A DNA stretch of 64,000 nucleotides from Ampelocalamus luodianensis. Lineage: Eukaryota; Streptophyta; Magnoliopsida; Poales; Poaceae. Below are positions 56,691-64,000 of this stretch, one piece after another (position 1 is the stretch's first letter; every line of letters starts with the position of its first letter). The DNA lies in NCBI GenBank assembly GCA_036346255.1, contig CM070622.1:17448751-17512750 (forward strand), written 5' to 3'. Both the position numbers and the translations under genes were made by a program. The notes under the pieces were generated by a model that was not told the origin of the DNA, did not search any database, and saw only the letters and a program-made list of their open reading frames with translations.

Positions 56691-59600
56691 GAAGTGAAGA
56701 TGTGTGTTATGAACCTTCAAGAAGATGCTCAAGGCAAATGTATGACTAGCTAGGGCTAAGGATGTATTCCTAGTCTTTTACCGGTCTTGGTGTTTGGTTG
56801 GAAAACCGGATCGCTAGTATAGGTTGTCGTACTATTAAGAGGGTCTTATCTAGTAGCTTGAGTCTCATCATGTGTTGATAGCTCAATCTCACTTGCTCTA
56901 GCTCACCGTGGCATGATGCTATCATTTGCAAATGTGTTTTGCAAATAGTCGAGGCTCATGCGTTTAATCCTTGTAACATGTGACTATACTTTGCAAATGT
57001 GTTTTGTAAATGGTTGAAGTCCATATACCTACTCTTTGTGGCATGATATAAGTTTGCAAATGTGTTTTGCAAAAAGTTGGGATTCATGTATTTTCCCTTG
57101 GCATGGTCTAAGATTGCTTGTTGCTATCACTTTGGACTTAGACCATGGTAGTGGCTCTTTGAAGTTGTGCTTTTTGATTTGATAAAATGTGTTTGAGATC
57201 AAATCAAATAGGTGGGTTGTGTAGCCCTTTGAATAAGCTTTCAATAGAGTCCAAGATCACTCAATTCCGACATCGGAGTCAAAAGTTATGACCTTTTTAC
57301 CGAGTGTCGTATGTGCTGATTTTGAGCTGCGGTACGACCGCCATGTAAAGAGCGGTATGACCGCCCAGAATGGTTGTACCGGCCCTTGTGAGGGCGGTAC
57401 GACCGCAAAAGGCTGTAACGGCTAGTTTTTGGCTGTTTCGTTTCTAAACGGCTAGTTTTTGTGTAGGGGTTATAAATACCCCCTTGGCCGGTTGAGAGGC
57501 AACCTTTGGCACTTCATTTCACTCTCTTGAGCTAGTGTGAGCTTCTCCTCTCAATTGTGCATGTGTTGCACCTTGTGAGCAAGGAGAGAGGTCTCTAGTT
57601 GCATGTGTTGCATCTAGAGGTGGATTTCGTATTCACTTGAGCTTGTGCATTCGTTGCACGTGGTGAGAGTCAAGCAAGGGGCTTGACTTATTACTCTTGG
57701 TGTTTGCCGACACCTAGACGGCGTGGAGGCGTTGTGGTCCGGTGATCTTCTCAAGTGAAGCTTGTGAGAAGGCCCGGTGTTTGTGAGTGGCTTGGTGCTC
57801 GCCATCTCCGGAGTGGAGTAAGAGCAACCCTAGTGGAACGAGGTGTTGATACCTCGGAGGAAGGCTTAATTTGTAGAGCCGACCCAATTGGTTTGGTTTT
57901 CCCTCAATGTGGACTAGGGGAGACCGGCAAGTCTCTGAACACCATGGTAAAACATCGACGTGTCTTTGTGGTGTGATCTCTAGTGCCTTACTATTGTATT
58001 TACATTCATTGTATATGAATGCTTGCTTTACATTATGCAATTTATATACCTTGTATTAAATTGCTTATTCATTGTGTATGATTGCAATAGTATCATTTAC
58101 ATTGCTTAAATTGAATTGCTTACAAGTCTATGCTTGATTGATTATTATCAATAGACTTGTATTGTTGGTGCACTTAGTTGAACCTAGTTGATTTAGGCTT
58201 TAATTGTGTAAAATCGTATTTGTACTAGCTTCTGCATCAGAAATCGGTTTTAGCGTGTAGAAGTTTTTAAAACGCCTATTCACCCCGCTCTAGTCGGCCT
58301 CCTCGATCTTACAGTGTCCCACATAGGCTAAAATGCGTGCACTCGCCAAGGGCATCCCTCTATTTCGTACTTCACGTTATAACATCTTGTGTTAGATTTG
58401 ACGACTGTGAATGTACGCCGCACCGATAAGGCCCAGAATTTGACCGCCTCCTACACGACCTCCTTGCATCTGTACATAGATTCTTGTCTGACCTCGCTCT
58501 GGTCGTACTCCCATGACACACGGGAGCATTCGTTAACGACGAGATTATCGAACTGGTATGTGTTCTACTCGGATGGAACCGCTTGCTGGTCCACATTATT
58601 CTCGTCGTCGGATCCTTCATCTTCTGACAATGCCATGTAATCCTGGTCTTCGTGATCCATCCTTGGCACTATGGCTTTCAGCTCCTCACCCTCGTCAACA
58701 AGCTCACTAGCTTGCCTAACTAAAAGCTACTTCCGCAGGGTCTTCATCGACATCATCAACAACTCCGAGAGCTTCGGCCATTGTGTGCGCCGCGTGTGGC
58801 CGAAATCCCTGACTTCTTCTTCGGCATCAGCACCCCCTTGTTGTTCAGCCGCTGATGAAGGAGTGGGCTTGGCAAATGCCTGGACCAGAAGGAATAAATC
58901 CCACCGTTCCTCCCTTACCATGCATACATATGACTGCCACGACATTGTTCCTTGAGCTGCACTAACTCCCAATATGTGCGCTGTGTTGCTAGAGGGCAAG
59001 ACAACTCAATCTCAGATCATACACAACATGATTCATACCGAATGAGTGGAACAACCACCGCATCACAGCACCACATGTACGCTGCTCTAGTCTTGGTAGG
59101 GGCACAGTCGCCGATTGAAAATAAAGCAAATCAATCCCCTAGGGACCTTCAAGAATAGTCCCATGACTATAGTAAAATTTGAAGTTGGTAGTGTCCGACA
59201 TATTTGATGTATTGCACCGTAAATAAGATTTTCATGATTAACCACATATCTAAAATTAGACTACCCACCGAAAAGGACTACGTACAACATACTACACTAT
59301 GTAATCGTACATCCAAAACTATGTAATCCATTCGGTTAAATAAATTTACCTCAAATGTGGACGACCGGACGGACAGCGCTTCGCCCTCTATTCCTTTCCC
59401 TTCCCTCTCCTCTTTTTTTTTTCTGAATAAAAGTGAGATTTTCTCCGAATTTTTGGGTTTCGATGGTCTTTTATAGGAGAGATTGTGTCGCCATTTAGAT
59501 TTGCGACAGAGACTTGTAGGATCCCTGTCGTCATTTGAAATGTCGATTTTCCAATTTTTTAAAAAAGATCCCTTGGTGACAGGGTGCTCTGGGCGATAGG

Positions 59601-59709
59601 GAGCTCTGGATAGTTGGAATGGTGGTTTTGTATTTTTTTTATATTTTGACTATTTATTTTTGTAATTATCTTTTAAATTAATATTATTTTTAAAAATCCC
59701 ACTTCTACT

Positions 59710-62080
59710 GCTGATGGGATGACTCATGTTACGAACTTACATATAACAAACCTGTCCCAGACGATGAAACCGAAGAGCGATAATAAGAAAGGAGAAAACG
59801 TTCGTTGTTATTATCCATCCATCCTCTGCTCCGCGTGGGAGATAACGAGGGCCAGGAAAATTTTCAGCCAAAAGTGATCGGAGGAAAACCTAAGGGAGCA
59901 TAGGAGGAGGATAGGCCGGCGGATAAGCGTAGGGGGAAAGGAGCCCAATAGGAGCGTACCGCATCAACACGTGTGGCAGACGTGGCAAAAAGGACCCAAT
60001 GGGAGCGTACCGCATCGACATGTGTCACAGACGTGGCATGGGTACCAAATGCAGGAAGAGGCTTGCAAGAAAACACCAGCCTCTTTTTTTTCCCTCGTGG
60101 AGCTTGTCTCGGATCATCTTATTCTTACCGTGGTAAACGCAAGGGCTGCTCTAATCTAAGTTTTTTTTTGTCTTTAAGTAAAACTAAATCGTACTAATTA
60201 GGAAGGAAGGGGGCTACTGTTAAGGTAGACCATCAACGTGTGTTTCAGCGACCTGATTATTCGCGAAAACTTTTTTTTATTAAAAGAACGGTTATTCGCG
60301 AAAACTTGGTTTTACGAACTCCAAAAGCCTTTATGATCGGTTTGAGGTGCCACCTCCTTTCTTTAGGGAATAGAGTCTTGGCTAGTTTTTAAAGTACTGT
60401 ATATGTAACAACGTGATAAAAAAGTTATTTTTTTAGATGTGATCGAGGCGAGGCGAGACTTATTTCTATGTACTACAAATTTAAGAAAGAAATGAGACTC
60501 GAACTTGATTGCGTAGATTCACAATATTATAACACAGGAATGTATATCAAATTAGAACCAATCTTAATTATATATACGATAGTTTGGAATATATATTGCT
60601 GGCAAATTAGAACCAATCTATATGGTAGTTTGGAATATATATATTGCTGGCACAGGAATGTACTTCTACCTTTATTTTTTCTTCTATGAGCCGCCTAACA
60701 AGATTTGTTTCATGTCCCTGTCTTGGTTTGTTTATCAAATCCGTGTCGATCCAGCATTCGTGGTTTGGTGATGCTAATAATAGAACTGTGTCTTTACAGG
60801 CATTGCAATTTGCAAAGATACAGCGTTTGCATAAAAACATAATTTGAATTTATTTCAAGAAAGTGGGGCCCTGCATGAGTCTTGGTTAATTAACTAACTA
60901 ATACATATTTCAAACAGTAATAAGTAGTAACAAGTTAATTCGTTTTAAAAAAGGAACATGATAATTGAACTTTTCAATTACGTTACTTCAGTGAATGTTT
61001 ATCCTCCAAGCAAAAAAAAAGAATGCTTATCCTATCCAAATCTTAATCCCAAAACTCGACACCATGTTAGCTATATTAAGTAAGCCGTACGAAAGACTTA
61101 TAGAATAAATCAACATTCAGTGTATTCTATGTTATACAGAACCAGCATAACAAATTTACCAACTTGTAGATATGTTCTACAAATTGCCTACCATAATTGC
61201 GATAGTTTTTTTTTCCAATTAACAGGCATTTCGAGAACAAGTTTCTTAAACTTCACATATGCCTTGCTCCGTTTTATTTTCTTCCATACAGTAAGTGTGG
61301 TTAAATTATATAAGAAGGAAAGAGGGAAGAGAGTAACAAAAGCGCCACATTTTTTTACAACATTTTATGCCTCTAGAAACACAAAAGCCACGAACTTTTT
61401 ATCTAAAAATTATCTGGTCCTACTGCCTTGAGAAACCACCGGAATCTTAGCACCTTTTGAGCGTCACCCCCGAACATTCTCCTCCACGAACAGCACACAG
61501 CCTCTCAAAAAAACATCAAAGAAAAGCTTTTACCGAAATAATAATAAAAAGGCTCAGAACCCCCAAATTAATCCGGAGAGAGACAGCGGTGCTATTCACT
61601 TATTCCCCTAATCTCCCCGTTTTGTTTTCTAAAAACGCCCCACTAATCTCCTCCCTAAACCCCCCACCGATTAATAAGGATCACTCCTCGCGTTCGTGGT
61701 CACGAGGGACTCCAGGGATACCTGAGATCCAACGGCTGCGGACGCCCCCCCTCCCACCGAAGGCCCGGATCCCTGACACGCGGCGCGGAGCCGTGGGCTC
61801 GCGGAAACCTCTCGCGCCTGTAAGAACAAGGAACCGCACCCGCTCGGGGGGGCGCTGCGTCCGTCGGATTGCGGTTGGGGGAACACGTGGACGGTTGCGG
61901 AGGGAGGAACCGATCGATGGCGTGGGAGAGGCGACCGGGTGCGGGCGGTGGTTGCGTGGGGGTTTAACCGGGGGCAGCCGGTGGCGCGTGGGTTGTGTGG
62001 TACTGTTGGTGCAGGCGGGGGTGGGGTGGGGGTTTAAGAAGGGGGTTGTTTTGAGGGGTTTTGGCCAAACCACACCACCA
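59710..62080. other. intergenic stretch upstream of the telomere-binding-protein gene
   Basis: No gene is recognised. A 51-bp tandem duplication with GGAGCGTACCGCATC and CAGACGTGGCA lies at 59936–60037, and an AAATTAGAACCAATCT/AGTTTGGAATATATA duplication at 60553–60655. Sequence from 61450 becomes GC-rich and probably includes the promoter. AATAAATAAAAAGG at 62123–62136 could be a TATA-like element. Confidence 0.45.
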
Positions 62081-62136
62081 CCACCAGAAGAAAAAACCGG
62101 GAGGAGGAGGAGGGGGAAAGGGAAATAAATAAAAAG

Positions 62137-63331
62137 GAGAGGCAAGGAGGGAAGAGAAGCGAGGCCAAGGGAGGAATAATCCCGCGGTTATTTGTGGGGG
62201 GGTTGCTGGGCATCTATCTCGTTCGGGGGGGTTCGGCCCTGCGCGGTGATCTGAGGGCGGTTGGTGGGGCGATATCGGAGGCGGGCGCGGATCGCCGGCG
62301 GTGAGGTGAGTTTGCCCGTTTGGCGTGGGGATTTCGGGGAATTCTGGTGACCTACGCTGTTCCGGGGCGGTCTCGCGTTCGGCGCTTTGGGTTTGGGGAA
62401 CTGGGGTGGTTGGGGTTTTGTTCCGGGGTTTGCTTCGGTCCAATTCTGTCCGAATTTTGGCTGGTTTGGTCTGATCGGCGAGCCTTGACTCCGAATTCGC
62501 ACAGTTTCGGGAATTCTGCCGCATTTTGGAGCTATTTCTCTCTGATTCGCCTCATTCTGGACGAGTTTCGCGTCGAATTGTGTGAATCAGGCGCCGAGAT
62601 CCGATCTGGCGCCGCCCGATTTACGATTTCTTGGTTGGTTCTGCACATGTGATGTTTGCTGTTCTCTCCTTCTCTTTTTTTAACCGACGCGCTCGCTTTC
62701 CTTTTGGCAGTTGCTTAATCCTCACGGATTCTGATGCATGTGATTTTTTGAAAGGCTTTTTCGTCTCTTCGATCGCTTGGCGTGCTGGTTTACCTGGCGA
62801 ATTTATTTTCTTGGGTGCATTAAATACGGCGGGGAAACCATTTCGCGAAAAAAGGCATTTACTTTCTCTTAATTTGGATCACGAGTGGAAGTATGAATTC
62901 TCTCCATTTCCTTCGATTCGATCCTCCGATATTTGATGTAATTAATTCGGTTTTCGTACGCTTTTGGAGCGCACTTGGTTCAAAATTCTCATCATTTCGG
63001 GCGCTCCACGCCTGGATCTCTCGTCCACCTGGGGCTTTGGGATTCTAAATTTTTTTCTTAATTAATTACACTCCTAACTATGATCGTTCCCTGTTTAATT
63101 AATCAAGGGTTTATCCGAGATTTATCCCAAGTTCTCGCGGAGATCCCAATGAATGATCTTTTTCTTTTTTGTACCATACCAACTAGTTTTTTCTTTTGGT
63201 AATTGCTAATGGGGTTCCGAACAATTTCTGTGCAGATTTGTGTTCTGGGACAAGCCATGAGCAGCGCAACCACCGGTTGTTAACTAAGCAACCCTCCTGT
63301 AAATTATAAGCAACGGAAGCGAGGCGCAAGA
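62137..63331 (+). other. probable 5'UTR with intron (62306–63235)
   Basis: A donor GAG/GTGAGT at 62305/62306 and an acceptor CTGTGCAG/ATTTG at 63235/63236 enclose a T-rich 930-bp stretch with the look of a grass 5'UTR intron. The following 96 bases lead to the ATG at 63332. Transcript ends are not known; the leader start near 62140 is a guess. Confidence 0.5.
63257..63283 (+). promoter_or_regulatory. 8-codon upstream ORF
   Basis: ATG AGC AGC ... TGT TAA encodes MSSATTGC and ends 48 bases before the main start. It lies in the second 5'UTR exon, so it would be in every spliced mRNA. It could lower translation of the main ORF; that is inference. Confidence 0.6.
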
Positions 63332-64000
63332 ATGGTGTTCCAGAAGAGGTCGTCGTCGGAGATGGAGTCGTGCGGCGGGAGCCGCGTCGCGGAGATGCCG
63401 CGCGTCCCGAAATCCGCGAGGGTATGCGGCTCTCAGCGGCATCAATTCGGTCCTTGCTGCTCTGGTTGGCGAGTCTGACAGCGACGGCGTTTCTTCTTGT
63501 TTGGTGAAATGTGCAGGGCAAGAGATCAGTTCGGAAGAAGGAGAGCCAGGGCCAGATGATGTGCGCGTTTGACCTTCTCGCGACGGTGGCCGGTAAGCTG
63601 CTTGATGAGGGCGAGGGCTCGCTCGGGAACACGAGCGCTGGCTCCCCGGTCCTGGCTGCGCCCGCGAATGATGTCCGCGTGAAGCAGGAGGTGAAGCATT
63701 TCAAGAATGAGGTGATGGATCAGGATAGCTGCAATGAGAGTGCATTGGTCTCCCATATCGCGTTCCAGCGACCGGTGAATCACCATGCCCGGAAGGGAGA
63801 AGATCCGGAGGCTAGTCATGCTCTGAATGTGGATCCAAAGGCGAAGTCTGAGGCCGTGGACAAGGACTCCTCAATGATAAGCTGTACCAAGGCTGAGTTG
63901 GGTTGTCATTTCGGGGCGATCGCAGATAGGTGGTCGCCTGAATCCGTGGAGTCAGGGGCCTTCACTGGCGATGCAGCGGCAAATGTGATTGCGATGACCG
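63332..64000 (+). CDS. telomere-repeat-binding-protein-like gene (TRP1/RTBP1 type), 5' part
   Basis: Exon 1 is 63332–63421 (MVFQKRSSSEMESCGGSRVA, ending VPKSAR), exon 2 starts at 63517 and is open to the window end. The opening MVFQKR, the basic KSARGKRSVRKK segment (nuclear-localisation-like) and QMMCAFDLLATVAGKLL are the conserved N-terminus of plant TRF-like telomere-binding proteins. These proteins have a central ubiquitin-like part and a C-terminal Myb/telobox domain that binds TTTAGGG repeats; both would lie outside the window. The intron is 95 bp, GT–AG, phase 0. The coding sequence is clean. Confidence 0.8.

Larger units (their letters stand above)
55021..58313. mobile_element. solo LTR, 3.3 kb, inserted in the MULE transposase gene
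   Basis: It starts TGAAGGATCTAGACCC and ends CTCGATCTTACA, with the perfect 5-bp repeat GTGTC at 55016–55020 and 58314–58318. The right end follows CGCCTATTCACCCCGCTCTA, a typical 3' end of grass LTRs. No primer site or genes remain. Internal features are a roughly 105-bp tandem repeat (55060–55360), an AT-rich ACTTGTGTAGTT repeat (55580–55820), GCGGTA/TACCGC palindromes and a GCATCATGTGTTGATG repeat (56480–56690). The family is unknown, possibly copia of the SIRE/Maximus type. Confidence 0.85.
48100..58999 (-). pseudogene. MULE (MuDR-type) transposase, in three pieces
   Basis: Reading from right to left: 58999–58319 gives the N-terminus and DNA-binding domain (AVKFWALSVRRTFTVVKSN, EGCPWRVHAF); 55015–54208 gives VPHACVITESVQSYRNLSSG and the catalytic domain with the DGTFL aspartate (RPILCVDGTFLTEKYKSQ), FVESENTD and CMRHLGTNFYKQF; 49058–48100 gives YFLDWIEHEPKGKWSLL, MTTNLAEVYN, ITKYMEEKSKKGEMH and a worn CCHC knuckle near 48180. 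The pieces are in correct order and frame around the LTR insertions, but TAG/TGA stops within them show it was dead or decayed apart from the insertions. Confidence 0.9.
48031..59700 (-). mobile_element. autonomous-type Mutator-like transposon split by two solo LTRs
   Basis: Left (48031 on) and right (to 59700) ends form inverted repeats of about 90 bp sharing TTAATTTAAAAGATAATTAC and ACAAAACCACCAT. Flanks ACGTCTACG (48022–48030) and ACTTCTACT (59701–59709) match at 7 of 9 bases, fitting a MULE 9-bp duplication. Removing the two LTR insertions leaves about 3.2 kb with one minus-strand transposase gene. The host DNA on both sides is otherwise unrelated. Confidence 0.8.

Overview
This window looks like nuclear DNA from a grass (Poaceae), possibly rice or a near relative. 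The evidence is GC-rich first exons, GT–AG introns, a typical grass repeat mix (copia and gypsy LTR elements, an L1-type LINE, Mutator, hAT and PIF/Harbinger miniature elements), and a BARE-1/RIRE1-like LTR. The species cannot be named from sequence alone. Nothing prokaryotic, organellar or CRISPR-like is visible.

Only two host genes are recognisable, both on the + strand. (1) 20594–28865 is an oxysterol-binding-protein-related protein (ORP, plant ORP3 type) in about ten exons. It carries the family signature EQVSHHPP. Exons 4–8 are clean, but exons 1–3 and 9–10 contain about ten small deletions that break the frame, so it is either a decaying gene or badly called sequence. Intron 3 holds a small LTR retrotransposon carrying two related hAT MITEs; intron 8 holds a 1.07-kb Pack-MULE-like element with a perfect 9-bp target duplication. 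(2) From 63332 to the window end is the 5' part of a telomere-repeat-binding-protein-like gene (TRP1/RTBP1 type), with a probable 5'UTR intron and an 8-codon upstream ORF.

The rest is layered transposon DNA. 1–2560: 5' half of a minus-strand copia element. 3901–4407: Mutator-type MITE. About 4418–10692: decayed L1-like LINE (ORF1 zinc knuckle, ORF2 endonuclease and reverse transcriptase). 10693–15360: gypsy-like element with a gag but no pol, plus an unrecognised 224-codon ORF; its 3' LTR is cut off at 15360 and fused to a minus-strand BARE/RIRE1-like fragment (15361–17242). 17319–17477: hAT MITE. 29556–39619: a Harbinger MITE, a tandem hAT MITE pair, a long inverted repeat, and one Harbinger-like element nested in another. 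43265–44965: Mutator-like element whose arms are very long inverted repeats. 45495–47876: a hAT MITE, a second long-inverted-repeat element with telomere-like repeats, and two tRNA-derived SINEs facing each other.

48031–59700 is the most intricate part. A minus-strand Mutator-like transposon, about 3.2 kb before interruption, is split by two solo LTRs (49064–54202 with duplication GTTTT; 55021–58313 with duplication GTGTC). The first solo LTR is itself interrupted by a young gag-only copia element (50898–52699, duplication CGAAG). The relative insertion order can be read from these nested duplications.

I found no convincing new enzymatic or defence system. The most novel-looking material is the gag-only retroelements, the multi-unit SINEs, the long-arm inverted-repeat elements (possible small-RNA sources) and the lopsided decay of the ORP gene.
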